This document shows, in pieces, positions 34,394 through 43,045 of a stretch of DNA of 64,000 bases. A program made the translations under genes and the position numbers. Under the pieces are notes generated by a model that worked only from the letters and a program-made list of their open reading frames with translations, was not told where the DNA came from and searched no databases. Each line of letters opens with the position of its first letter. Within the stretch, counting starts at the first letter, position 1. Origin of the DNA: Haliscomenobacter sp. (GTDB lineage: Bacteria; Bacteroidota; Bacteroidia; Chitinophagales; Saprospiraceae). Location of the stretch: contig JADJHZ010000005.1 of the NCBI GenBank assembly GCA_016707205.1, positions 315,951 through 379,950 of the forward strand, written 5' to 3'.

Positions 34394-34849
34394 TTAGTTT
34401 GGGTTTTTTTCTTCCAGCACCCATCGGTTTGCCCCCTGGGCAATCAGCTTTTCAGGCAAAAAGATTTTGATCGTCAGTTGCTCCAAAACTTTCCCCCTGG
34501 AAGTCTGGAGCGGCAGGAGGCTTTTGGGGTTATTCGTCAGGCGGCACGAATCCCGCCCGCTTTCCAGCGTCAACGCATAACGGCCATTTCCCAAAGCGCT
34601 TTTTAAAAGTGGGTCCGACCCATTCTCCAATCGGATGGTCATCTCTACGAGAATGGAGTTGTTCACCCAGGAAGCGGTGGAATATGCCCAAGGAATGTCC
34701 ACCGTCAGTTGTCTGGCCGAATCCGGCCACACGAACGCGGAATGCACGATGCGCTGGGTTTGCGCGCCCGCCGTAGTAGATAAAGAAAACAGGACCGCCA
34801 GGAAAGCGAAGCCTGCCCAAAGACGAAATTGTTTTATATATGGCTTCAT
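34394..34849 (-). CDS. Secreted hypothetical protein
   Basis: 151 residues starting at MKPYIKQFRLW. The signal peptide (AGFAFLAVLFSLSTTAGAQ) ends at about residue 30, and a small beta-rich domain follows (TQRIVHSAFVWPDSARQLTVDIPW, NSILVEMTIRLENGS). I do not recognise the family. It begins 13 bases after the end of kdsA on the same strand and probably shares its transcript. A much longer open frame upstream overlaps kdsA and was rejected. Confidence 0.65.
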   Translation of the reverse strand: MKPYIKQFRLWAGFAFLAVLFSLSTTAGAQTQRIVHSAFVWPDSARQLTVDIPWAYSTASWVNNSILVEMTIRLENGSDPLLKSALGNGRYALTLESGRDSCRLTNNPKSLLPLQTSRGKVLEQLTIKIFLPEKLIAQGANRWVLEEKNPN

Positions 34850-34862
34850 TGTAAACGTAGAT

Positions 34863-35678
34863 TCATGGTTGAATAGCTGCGCGGATGCGCAACAGTTTTT
34901 CCAGCAGGGGTTCCAGGCGATCCAAAGGCAGCATGTTGGCGCCATCCGATTTAGCTTCGGAGGGTTTGGGATGGGTCTCGATAAAAAGGCCATCCGCGCC
35001 AACGGCTATCCCCGCTTTGGCCACCGTCTCGATCAGCGCGGGGCGACCGCCGGTCACTCCGCTGGCTTGGTTGGGCTGTTGCAAAGAATGGGTACAATCC
35101 AGCACCACCGGAACGCCAAAAGACTGCATCACCGGAATTCCCCGGTAATCGATGACGAGATCCTGGTACCCAAACGTTACGCCCCGCTCGGTCAGCATGA
35201 CGTTGAAATTGCCGGATTGGCGAACTTTATCCACGGCGAACTGCATCGCTTCCGGGCTCATGAACTGCCCTTTCTTAACATTTACTACCTTCCCGGTGCT
35301 CGCCGCCGCAGCCAGCAAACTGGTTTGCCTGCACAAAAACGCGGGGATCTGCAGTACGTCCACATACCTCGCAGCCAAAGCCGCTTCTTCATCCGCGTGG
35401 ATGTCGGTGGTGACTGGAACTCGGAAGTGATCCCCGATCTTTTTCAGGATCTCCAGCGCGTTTTCATCCCCAATCCCGGAGTAAGAATCCAGTCTCGAAC
35501 GGTTGGCTTTCCGGTAAGATCCTTTGAAAATATAGGGAATACCCGCTTTTTGACAATACTCCGACACCTGGCCGGCGATATCAAAAGCCATTTGCTCGCC
35601 CTCGATCAGGCAGGGGCCGGCGATCAAAAAGAAATTGCCTTTATCCTGGTTCGATAATTTCGGTATATCAAACGCCAT
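34863..35678 (-). CDS. kdsA: 3-deoxy-8-phosphooctulonate (KDO-8-P) synthase
   Basis: A 271-residue cytosolic enzyme that joins phosphoenolpyruvate and arabinose-5-phosphate for lipopolysaccharide inner-core synthesis. Motifs are FFLIAGPCLIEGEQ, YIFKGSYRKANRSRLDSYSG, VPVTTDIHADEEA, IPAFLCRQTSLL, VMLTERGVTFGYQDLVIDYRGIP and DCTHSLQQPNQASGVTGGRP. The Cys of FLCRQ and the Asn of KANRS are typical features of the family. The length is normal. A 46-base palindrome lies about 90 bases upstream, in the gap to the divergent phosphoesterase gene. Confidence 0.95.
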   Translation of the reverse strand: MAFDIPKLSNQDKGNFFLIAGPCLIEGEQMAFDIAGQVSEYCQKAGIPYIFKGSYRKANRSRLDSYSGIGDENALEILKKIGDHFRVPVTTDIHADEEAALAARYVDVLQIPAFLCRQTSLLAAAASTGKVVNVKKGQFMSPEAMQFAVDKVRQSGNFNVMLTERGVTFGYQDLVIDYRGIPVMQSFGVPVVLDCTHSLQQPNQASGVTGGRPALIETVAKAGIAVGADGLFIETHPKPSEAKSDGANMLPLDRLEPLLEKLLRIRAAIQP

Positions 35679-35750
35679 GTTAAGTTTTTTCCCAAAGGTA
35701 GAAATACTGAACCGGAAACGCTACGTCTTGTTACTAAGGTTAAGTTCGCA

Positions 35751-35838
35751 TTACTGAACATTTTGGCATCCAGACCTTCCAGGTTTCGAAACCTGGAAGG
35801 TCTGGATGCCTGGAAAATGAAAATGTCCAGTAGTGTGG
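35751..35838. repeat. Palindromic repeat, family B, copy 1 (46-base perfect palindrome)
   Basis: Outer inverted arms (ACTGAACATTTT / AAAATGTCCAGT) enclose a perfect 46-base palindrome at 35765-35810 centred on AGGTTTCGAAACCT. Flanks and core recur at 41772-41863. It sits between two divergent genes. Confidence 0.8.
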
Positions 35839-35886
35839 GTTAAGTTACAATATCTTTAACGCTGATTTTCACCCTCAACACCTTTT

Positions 35887-37131
35887 ATGCGCATTTGGTT
35901 TTTTTTCGTTTTTCTGCTGGCGATCGACGTGTATAGCTTTCAGGCGATGCGGATCTGGTCCCAAAACTGGCCTTCTACTGCAAAATACGCCCTCAATCTG
36001 GCATTTTGGGCTATTCCTGTTTTTGCCATTGGACTAACCCTGGCCTCTTTGAACGGGCTGACGGACCATTGGAACAGGAATTTTCTCACCTATGCCCGGA
36101 CCGGTATTTTTATTATCTATCTTTCCAAATTTGTAGTGCTCCCCTTCCTGGCCATTGACGACGTGCGGAGAGGATTCCAATGGATCATCGAAAAAACCTG
36201 GCGCCCAACCGGGTTTAGCCTGTCCCGGTCCAGGTTTTTGTCCAACTTTGCTCTTGCTCTTGGAAGCATTCCCTTATTCTCTCTTACCTACGGCATGATC
36301 CGGAATCCATACCGGTATAAATTGTTCAAAACGACGATTGAATTCGAGGATTTACCAGATCAGCTTGACGGCCTGCGGATCATTCAGATATCCGATATTC
36401 ACTCCGGCAGTTTCATGTTCAAGGAACCGGTCATAGCGGCCATTGATCTGATAAACGAACAACGCGCCGATCTGGTGTTCTTTACCGGGGACCTGGTGAA
36501 TGATAAAGCATCCGAAATGCGCCCATATATGGATGTTTTCGACAAAATCCAGGCCAAGTACGGCGTGTATTCCGTTTTAGGCAACCACGATTACGGGGAT
36601 TACGCCGAATGGGAATCCGGACAAGCCAAAGAAGCGAATCTGGAGGAGCTAAAAAGCATTCACCAGCGCCTGGGTTGGAACCTTCTGTTGAATGAGCACC
36701 GCCTGCTGAATGTGAACGACGCACAGCTAGCCATCCTGGGCGTGGAAAACCATTCCGCCCACCGGCGGTTCCCCCGGCGGGGAGACCTTGCCAAAGCCCA
36801 TCAGGGGGCTGAAGGCGCCGCTTTTAAGGTTTTGCTCTCCCACGACCCATCGCACTGGGACATGGAGGTGAATAAACAATTCAGCGATATCCACCTGACG
36901 CTATCCGGCCACACCCATGGGATGCAATTCGGCGTCGAAATCCCGGGTTGGATCAAATGGAGCCCTATCAAGTATATGTACAAGCAATGGGCGGGTCTGT
37001 ATCAAAGCGGCGCCCAGTACCTCTACGTGAACCGGGGATTAGGGTTTTTAGGATACCCGGGGCGGGTAGGCATACTTCCTGAAGTGGCCTGCATCGAATT
37101 GCGGAAAAAAAGCGCTTCGAGCCTTTCTTAA
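35887..37131 (+). CDS. Membrane-anchored metallophosphoesterase
   Basis: 414 residues. The first ~150 contain four membrane helices (IWFFFVFLLAIDVYSF, AKYALNLAFWAIPVFAIGL, IFIIYLSKFVVLPFLAI, FLSNFALALGSIPLFSL). A calcineurin-type phosphoesterase domain follows, with RIIQISDIHSGSF, VFFTGDLVND, VLGNHDYGDY, VLLSHDPSHW and TLSGHTHGMQFG. All metal ligands are present. The type (YkuE/YaeI-like) often acts on membrane or envelope substrates; the substrate is unknown. It is divergent from kdsA. Its promoter region contains a -7-like TATCTTTA at 35851. Confidence 0.88.
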   Translation: MRIWFFFVFLLAIDVYSFQAMRIWSQNWPSTAKYALNLAFWAIPVFAIGLTLASLNGLTDHWNRNFLTYARTGIFIIYLSKFVVLPFLAIDDVRRGFQWIIEKTWRPTGFSLSRSRFLSNFALALGSIPLFSLTYGMIRNPYRYKLFKTTIEFEDLPDQLDGLRIIQISDIHSGSFMFKEPVIAAIDLINEQRADLVFFTGDLVNDKASEMRPYMDVFDKIQAKYGVYSVLGNHDYGDYAEWESGQAKEANLEELKSIHQRLGWNLLLNEHRLLNVNDAQLAILGVENHSAHRRFPRRGDLAKAHQGAEGAAFKVLLSHDPSHWDMEVNKQFSDIHLTLSGHTHGMQFGVEIPGWIKWSPIKYMYKQWAGLYQSGAQYLYVNRGLGFLGYPGRVGILPEVACIELRKKSASSLS

Positions 37132-37313
37132 ATAAGGTTTCCGGGGTTGCCTCCAATGGGGTTCCTAGGTACCTTTGTGAAGGATATTGCCGGAGCGGCA
37201 TAATAATGCAGCCCTGAATTAAACGTTTACCGGCGGACATAGTCTAACTACGGCTTATCGGTTGATTGTTCTATAGAACCCCTCCTGCACAAAGCAGATT
37301 AAAACTAAAACCT

Positions 37314-37421
37314 ATGTACAAAGAAATCATTCTCCTACTGATTATGCTCCTGGGCGTTATTTACCTCAACCAGGACCACCTGAGAAACGAGTTTTTCCCG
37401 AGAAGAGGAAAAAAGGCATAG
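37314..37421 (+). CDS. Small single-span membrane protein
   Basis: 35 residues, MYKEIILLLIMLLGVIYLNQ followed by a charged tail rich in Arg and Lys. Translation from this ATG gives one clean membrane helix and a positive C-terminus. No family is recognised. It is isolated between the phosphoesterase and an anti-sigma-like gene. Confidence is moderate because only composition supports it. Confidence 0.45.
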   Translation: MYKEIILLLIMLLGVIYLNQDHLRNEFFPRRGKKA

Positions 37422-37605
37422 GCGGAGTTCGCCCCCCTTGGGAAAAAATTGTCCGATTTTCGCTAAACTTTTTTCATCCCCTTTGGTTACGCTTCTGATT
37501 TTGAAGGCAGTGCAATTTGTGCTTTATGGCCTTCATATCCTCCTTGCGGGTTCTGAAGACCATTGTTTCAGGAGCCTGTCACCAGAAAATTAAGAAGACA
37601 GAACG

Positions 37606-38325
37606 ATGTGGGATAAAAAGCGGGTTGCGGGATCAGGTTTGATTCACGAGTATGTATTGGGGCTCACCTCCGAAGAGGAGAATGAGGAGATGGAGATGTT
37701 GCTGCAAAAAGACCTGGCCCTGCAGCGCGAGGTAACGGCGCTGAAGCAAAACCTGCTCCATTACGCCAAGACCCATACGCCCCTTGTTCCTGCTTCCGCC
37801 GGGGCAGAAATCCGGCGTGCCAAACCGAAGGCCAGATACGCTTCCCTGGCTCTCCTGGCTATTGTCGCTTCCATGCTGGTGTTTTTCTATGCCGTCTGGA
37901 CACGGCAATCGTCCCAGTTGCGAAGCCTGAGGCAGGAACTTGCTTCGTGCGAAGAGAACCAGGATAATAGCCGGGCGGTCGCTCAACTCTTCTCCCAAAT
38001 CGCCCCGAAAGGAACGCTTCCTGTCACCTTGCAGGGTACGCAGCTTGCCCCAGGCTCCCGTTCCGTTGTTTTCTGGAATCCCACAAAAAAAACGGCCTGG
38101 CTGAATCCGGGCGACCTGCCCGCGCCTCCTCCCGGGCATCAGTACCAGGTTTGGGCGGATGTTGATGGGGAAATGATTCCCTTAGGGCTAATCCAGCCGG
38201 ATGGCGGCGACTTGCACCAGATTCAATACGTGTCGCAAGCTGCCAGCTTAAATATAACCATTGAACCCCTCGGAGGCAGCGACCACCCAACCGTTTCCAA
38301 ACTTATGGCAAGCGGAATAATCTAA
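37606..38325 (+). CDS. Anti-sigma factor, RskA/anti-sigma-K type
   Basis: 239 residues. A cytosolic N-terminal anti-sigma zinc-finger-like helical region (GLIHEYVLGLTSEEENEEMEMLL) is followed by one membrane helix at ~78-97 (YASLALLAIVASMLVFFYAVW), a coiled segment, and a periplasmic RskA domain (GSRSVVFWNPTKKTAWLNPGDLPAPPPGHQYQVWADVDGEMIPLG). It should hold an ECF sigma factor inactive at the membrane. The usual sigma gene is not directly upstream in this window, so it is an orphan or acts on a distant partner. Small membrane ORFs lie on both sides. Confidence 0.8.
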   Translation: MWDKKRVAGSGLIHEYVLGLTSEEENEEMEMLLQKDLALQREVTALKQNLLHYAKTHTPLVPASAGAEIRRAKPKARYASLALLAIVASMLVFFYAVWTRQSSQLRSLRQELASCEENQDNSRAVAQLFSQIAPKGTLPVTLQGTQLAPGSRSVVFWNPTKKTAWLNPGDLPAPPPGHQYQVWADVDGEMIPLGLIQPDGGDLHQIQYVSQAASLNITIEPLGGSDHPTVSKLMASGII

Positions 38326-38372
38326 CCTCATCTATGCTCTCCTGTTAAGCGAAAATTAAAAAATAAAAAAAA

Positions 38373-38450
38373 ATGCTCCGGCTGTTTGCCGTTTTGCATT
38401 TTTTTTGCATTTTCGCTCTCGTTCTGATCCTAGTTCAGGTATTTTGCTGA
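38373..38450 (+). CDS. Possible 25-residue hydrophobic peptide
   Basis: MLRLFAVLHFFCIFALVLIL plus a few residues; a single hydrophobic stretch after an A-rich leader. It is too short to be sure. The 292 bases from 38326 to 38617 contain nothing else I can support. Confidence 0.2.
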   Translation: MLRLFAVLHFFCIFALVLILVQVFC

Positions 38451-38617
38451 ACATATCCAAAAGTCTTTTGGATCCCATCTCGAGTCAACCTGTTTTCCAG
38501 GCGCATCAGACCCTTTTTTATTTTTTTAGCACCTCAGTTGAGCGTACAGAGCCCATGGACATTCTACGCTGCGGATGTCATAATCTGTTTTATAACGCAC
38601 TCTAAATCAAATCGGTC

Positions 38618-38713
38618 ATGCTCGTTCTTTACATTGTTTTGGCAGCTTTCGTCCTGGGAGGTGGGATCATCCTAAGCCTGGATAACCTGGCTTCGCGCGG
38701 TCGTAGAATTTAA
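38618..38713 (+). CDS. Small single-span membrane protein
   Basis: 31 residues beginning MLVLYIVLAAFVLGGGIILS with a short basic tail (SRGRRI). One membrane helix. No family is recognised. The 38714-38929 spacer after it has no further feature. Confidence 0.35.
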   Translation: MLVLYIVLAAFVLGGGIILSLDNLASRGRRI

Positions 38714-38929
38714 TCGGGTTCTTATTCCCTGATTGTCCCCCCACCCTTTTACATCGAATTCGTTGCATGCATGGGCTGAATCTTTCCCGCTTAATAACAA
38801 ATCATACCCTTTGGGAAAAGGTTCAGCCCGTGTTCCTGCAAATGGGAGCACACTCCCGGTAAGCGGAACAAAAAACACTTAAAACATAGGCGCCAAAGGC
38901 CGCAATGCCTTACAAAGCGCCATTCCCTT

Positions 38930-38966
38930 TTCCGCCCCGGCCCCCTGCTGGGGCGGAATTTTAGTT
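38930..38966 (+). terminator. Strong GC stem-loop at the lepA 3' end
   Basis: TTCCGCCCC and GGGGCGGAA pair with an eleven-base loop and are followed by TTTT on the plus strand. It overlaps the lepA stop on the opposite strand. On the minus strand no T-run follows. Confidence 0.45.
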
Positions 38967-40753
38967 ATTGAGTTTAAGCACCTCCAGGAAGGCTTTCTGA
39001 GGCACTTCGACGCTGCCGATCTGGCGCATCCGTTTTTTACCCTCTTTTTGTTTCTCCAGCAGCTTTCGCTTTCGGGTAATATCCCCGCCATAACACTTGG
39101 AGGTTACGTCCTTGCGAAGCGCAGAGATTGTCTCCCGGGCAATGATCTTTGCCCCTACCGCCGCCTGAATAGCGATTACAAATTGCTGGCGGGGCAAAAG
39201 GTCTTTCAAGCGGGTGCAGATCTTCCGCCCAAACGCTTCGGCTTTTTCCCTATGGACCAGGGCAGAAAGCGCATCTACATTTTCGCTATTTAGTTTGATA
39301 TCCAGCTTGACCAGATCCGACATCCGGTAGTCGATCATATAATAATCAAAAGAAGCATACCCTCTTGAAATGGACTTCAGGCGGTCGTAAAAATCAAATA
39401 CGATCTCCGCCAGGGGCATTTCAAAGGTCAGCTCCACCCGGTCGGTGGTCAGGTAATGCTGACGGACCAATATCCCGCGCTTTTCCATCGACAAGGACAT
39501 GATGGCGCCGATATATTCCGGTTTGGTGATGATCTGCGCCCGGATGTATGGTTCTTCCACGTAATCCAGCCTCGAAGAGTCTGGTAAGTCGGTCGGCGTT
39601 CGGACCACCAACTCCTCCCCCTTCGTGGTAAACGCGTTGTAGGAAACGTTGGGAACCGTAGTGATCACTTCCATATTGAATTCCCTCGACAGGCGTTCCT
39701 GGACGATCTCGAGGTGCAGCATGCCCAGAAAGCCGCAACGAAATCCAAAGCCCAGGGCGATAGAGGTTTCGGGCTCAAATACCAGGGACGCATCGTTGAG
39801 CTGGAGTTTTTCCAGACTGTCCCGAAGGTCTTCGTAATCGTCGTTATCGATTGGGAAAATCCCGGCAAACACCATGGGTTTTACGTCTTCAAACCCCCGG
39901 ATAGCGTTTTTGCTTGGGTTATCGACGAGCGTAAGGGTATCGCCGACCTTAACCTCTTTGGAGTTTTTGATCCCTGTGATAATATACCCCACGTTTCCGA
40001 CGCTCAACTCCTGCTTTGGGATCTGATTGATCTGGAGGATGCCGATCTCCTCTGCATTGTATTCCTTCCCGATATGAAAAAACCGCACCTTGTCGCCTTT
40101 GCGCAAAGTGCCATTGAAGATCCGGAAATAAATGACCACCCCCCGGAAGGCGTTGAATACCGAATCAAAAATCAAGGCTTCCAGAGGCGCCTCCGGATCC
40201 CCCTTGGGCGGGGGGATGCGGTTTACGATGCCCGCCATGATTTCTTCCACGCCTTGGCCGGTCCGGCCGCTTGCCAGAAGAATGTCCTCTTTTTTACATC
40301 CGATCAGGTCGATGATCTGGTCCGACACCTCGTCGATCATCGCGCTTTCCATATCGATTTTGTTGAGAATGGGGATAATTTCCAGGTCGTGGTCTATCGC
40401 CAGATACAGGTTGGAAATAGTCTGAGCCTGAATCCCCTGAGAGGCGTCTACCAGGAGCAAAGCGCCTTCGCATGCTGCAATAGACCTGGAAACCTCGTAC
40501 GAAAAATCAACGTGGCCGGGCGTATCGATCAGATTAAACGTGTATACCTCCCCATCCGTGTGGGGATAGTATAATTGAATGGCATGGCTTTTAATGGTAA
40601 TGCCGCGTTCGCGCTCCAGGTCCATGTTGTCCAGCGCCTGATCGACCATCTGCCGCTTGTCGATGGTTCGGGTGAACTCCAATAGGCGGTCTGAAAGCGT
40701 ACTCTTCCCGTGGTCAATATGCGCAATGACACAAAAATTCCGGATGTTTTCAT
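38961..40753 (-). CDS. lepA: Elongation factor 4 (frameshift at the start)
   Basis: A translational GTPase that back-translocates stalled ribosomes. The P-loop AHIDHGKSTLSDRLLEFT, DTPGHVDFSYEVSRS and NKIDM are present, followed by domains II-V and the LepA C-terminal domain (LDIKLNSENVDALSALVHREKA ... GDITRKRKLLEKQKEGKKRM). The unbroken frame begins only at EFTRTIDKRQM. The true start is the ATG at 40753, with NIRNFCVIAHIDHGK next; one A is missing from the A-run at about 40747-40752. Two stop codons lie directly upstream in the correct frame, so no other start is possible. The restored length is about 597 residues, normal for LepA. Confidence 0.93.
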
Positions 40754-40993
40754 ATTCCCTCTACTATTCACTACAGCCTCGCTAAAACGCTCTGAAAACG
40801 GCGGCATTTTCAATTCCGCCTGGAGCAGCCGAGGCCTTTTTCAGCGTGCAAATTAGCTAAAAAAACCATGCTGTTCCGGGTTCATTTCCTTTTTTCCCTC
40901 AATATCCTGAGAGGCAATCCGGATTCGCCCATGCGAAAGAAGGCATGGCAGATCCCGCCCGGAAAGGCGCCGCAGAAGCAGCCTGGCGCCGCC

Positions 40994-41736
40994 TCAAATG
41001 AGGTTTTTGGAGATTTTCCGGTTGGCCGGTTCTTTTTTGCGGGTCTCTTTGAGTTCAAAACTGAATTTTTCTTCCAGAAGTTCCTGATACTTGACCCGGT
41101 CAAACATATACAGACGGGCGGGCCGGTGCGCAACCCCTTCCTGGATTTCACCCAAATCGATCAACAGTCCCATGGAAAGAATCTTTTCCTGAAATTCCGC
41201 TTATCCAGTTCCGTTTCCAAAATCGCTTCATAGAGGTGCTGCAACTCCGTCAACGTGAACTTCGGGGGAAGGAGTTCAAATCCAACCGGACGGGAACGCA
41301 CCAACCATTTCAACCGGTGAAAACATCCCCGGAGAATCTCGTTGTGGTCAAAGCCCAAACGCCCAATCGTCGAAACGGAATGCCATTGCGCCTGGGAGGC
41401 GATCGACGAGACCTGCAACGCGTAGTTGCTGATCTTGATCAACGAAAAATAAGCCACCGTGATCACCCGTCCAAACTCATGCCGGTCGATTGCGCTAAAG
41501 GTATGCACCTGCTCCAGGTAGACGTTCCGCAAACCGGTCAGTTCATACAAAACCCGCTTGGCTGCCGTTTCCAGATCCTCGTTGGGATATACGAAATAGC
41601 CAGGCAACGCCCAGTAGCCAAAATAGGGCTCCTCCGCCCGTTTGATTAAAAGCACTTTCAGGTCTCCCTCGTCAAAACCAAAAATCACGTTGTCGACCGT
41701 AAAAGATGCCTTGAGATAACTATCAAAATTGATCAT
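40994..41736 (-). CDS. Nudix-like transcriptional regulator (NrtR/AraR type, one frameshift)
   Basis: About 247 residues. The N-terminal Nudix-fold domain (VDNVIFGFDEGDLKVLLIKRAEEPYFGYWALPGYFV) has a Nudix box in which the catalytic residues are lost: ETAAKRVLYELTG in place of REUxEExGU. A C-terminal winged-helix domain follows (PKFTLTELQHLYEAILETELDKRNFRKKILSMG). The frame breaks at about 41183-41187, where one A of an A-run is missing; the restored frame continues LLIDLGEIQEGVAHRPARLY to 40994. Such catalytically dead Nudix proteins are ligand-controlled repressors for sugars or NAD metabolites. The ATG at 41736 begins at the domain start. A palindrome suited to an operator lies at 41897. 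Confidence 0.82.
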
Positions 41737-41771
41737 ACCGCTCTCCGGTTTTTCTCCAAAGCCATTTTTCA

Positions 41772-41863
41772 CACCCTACTGGACATTTTTGGGACGAGAC
41801 CATCCAGGTTTACCAAACCTGGATGGTCTGGATGCCCGGAAAACGAAAATGCCCGGTAGGGTG
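41772..41863. repeat. Palindromic repeat, family B, copy 2
   Basis: Outer arms CACCCTACTGGACATTTT and AAAATGCCCGGTAGGGTG flank the palindrome ACCATCCAGGTTT / AAACCTGGATGGT. Core and flanks resemble the copy at 35751. It sits just upstream of the regulator gene start. Confidence 0.78.
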
Positions 41864-41896
41864 CATTTCCCTTCTCTGGAAGGAAAGATCATAATT

Positions 41897-41913
41897 AGTG
41901 TAAAAATTACACT
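41897..41913. promoter_or_regulatory. Candidate operator, AGTGTAA-AAA-TTACACT
   Basis: A perfect 7-3-7 inverted repeat in an A/T-rich region about 160 bases upstream of the Nudix-like regulator gene. Symmetry and size suit a dimeric winged-helix regulator; autoregulation is inference. Confidence 0.4.
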
Positions 41914-42309
41914 TTTTCTTTCAAATAAAAAGAAAAACCAGATTCAACATATTGGAATAGGAAAAAAAATAAATCCAAAGGTAATTCAATCGAAAGTGCC
42001 TTTCCCAGAACAAAATTGCAAGACGATTGAGAAACCCTCAAAGCCATACCCCGCCTTAGCCGTTCCAAAAGGCGCCTATACTCCGCGGCATCACATTAGA
42101 CTTGTTCCGGCGGGATCATCGCGGGTTTAAAATGGCTCTTTTCCGCCCACACGGTGCCTTTTTTCGGTCACGTAGCTGGGCTTGCTCCCTCAAAAAGTCT
42201 TCGTGTGGACGGAAAATATTAATATGCCGACAGAAAGTGGTCGTAAACCACTTTCTCGCCGGAATAGTTCATTTTTCCCACCCCGCTGACCCGTCGCAAC
42301 AAGTCCATT
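41914..42309. other. Non-coding stretch with two inverted repeats
   Basis: No convincing ORF. It contains TTTTCCGCCCACACG (42139-42153) paired with CGTGTGGACGGAAAA (42202-42216), one mismatch and a 48-base spacer. It also has a short hairpin AGAAAGTGGT / ACCACTTTCT at 42232-42256. Neither is followed by a T-run, so they are not classical terminators. Confidence 0.4.
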
Positions 42310-43035
42310 CTAATTTGGTGGCGGCGTTGGGGTAGTCCCGGAAAAATCAAGGTAGGGCTCCAGTTTCTCCCAAGCCTCCATCGACGCGACCGGAATCGGG
42401 AACAAGTCCTCTAAAGACCGGAACGGGCCGTGGTGCTGCCGGTAAGCGGTCAGAGTTTTTGCCAGTTTGTACCCTATATACGGATGGCTCTTCATCTCCT
42501 CTTCTCCGAGCAGGTTGATAGCCAGTTTTTTGGGAGCAGTGGTCAGGATTAGGCAAGGCCGGATTTTTTGGAAGGTGGAATCGGGCAAACCATAGGTTCG
42601 GCTAACCATCATAAAAGGAATAAGCGCTTGAAATACCGGGTCGGTCATTCCGTATAGCTTCCGAACGGACTCCGCATGGCGGAACTTACCCCCTTTTTGC
42701 AGATAGCGTTCCCAATTTCTCGCCAGATAGGAAGTTACGCCCATGGCTTCGAGCTGTGCTGCCGTAACCAGATTGGGGTCAAATCGGACCGGCTTCAGCG
42801 GTTTTTTCTGATGCAGCTGGGATTTACCGGGTTTCTGAAACGAAGGGCGTTCCAGTTTTTCCAAATGCTGCTGCAACCATTCCCGGTCCTCCCCAGCAAG
42901 CGAAGGGGGTTCTGTCTTTCCTTGCACCCCCCATTCAGGAGCGGCAAACAAAACGACGGCAACAGCGAGGGTCAACAGCAAAGCCCGTCGTTCGGCAGGA
43001 GAAAAATATCCAAAGCTTTTCAAATTCCATTTCAT
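42310..43035 (-). CDS. ComEA-like helix-hairpin-helix protein
   Basis: 241 residues from MKWNLKSFGYFSPAERRALL. A membrane anchor (LLLTLAVAVVLFAAPEW) leads through a linker to two helix-hairpin-helix repeats: FDPNLVTAAQLEAMGVTSYLARNWERY near 105 and INLLGEEEMKSHPYIGYKLAKTL near 180, followed by HHGPFRSLEDLFPI. This is the HhH_3 arrangement of Bacteroidota DNA-binding competence proteins. It follows comEC by 10 bases, which supports a role in DNA uptake. The upstream in-frame extension was rejected because it overlaps comEC. Confidence 0.8.
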   Translation of the reverse strand: MKWNLKSFGYFSPAERRALLLTLAVAVVLFAAPEWGVQGKTEPPSLAGEDREWLQQHLEKLERPSFQKPGKSQLHQKKPLKPVRFDPNLVTAAQLEAMGVTSYLARNWERYLQKGGKFRHAESVRKLYGMTDPVFQALIPFMMVSRTYGLPDSTFQKIRPCLILTTAPKKLAINLLGEEEMKSHPYIGYKLAKTLTAYRQHHGPFRSLEDLFPIPVASMEAWEKLEPYLDFSGTTPTPPPN

Positions 43036-43045
43036 AATCAGGGGT

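Noticed and set aside
40529..40813. Separate 94-residue ORF upstream of lepA
   Set aside because: It overlaps the lepA P-loop in the wrong frame; a single missing A explains both frames.
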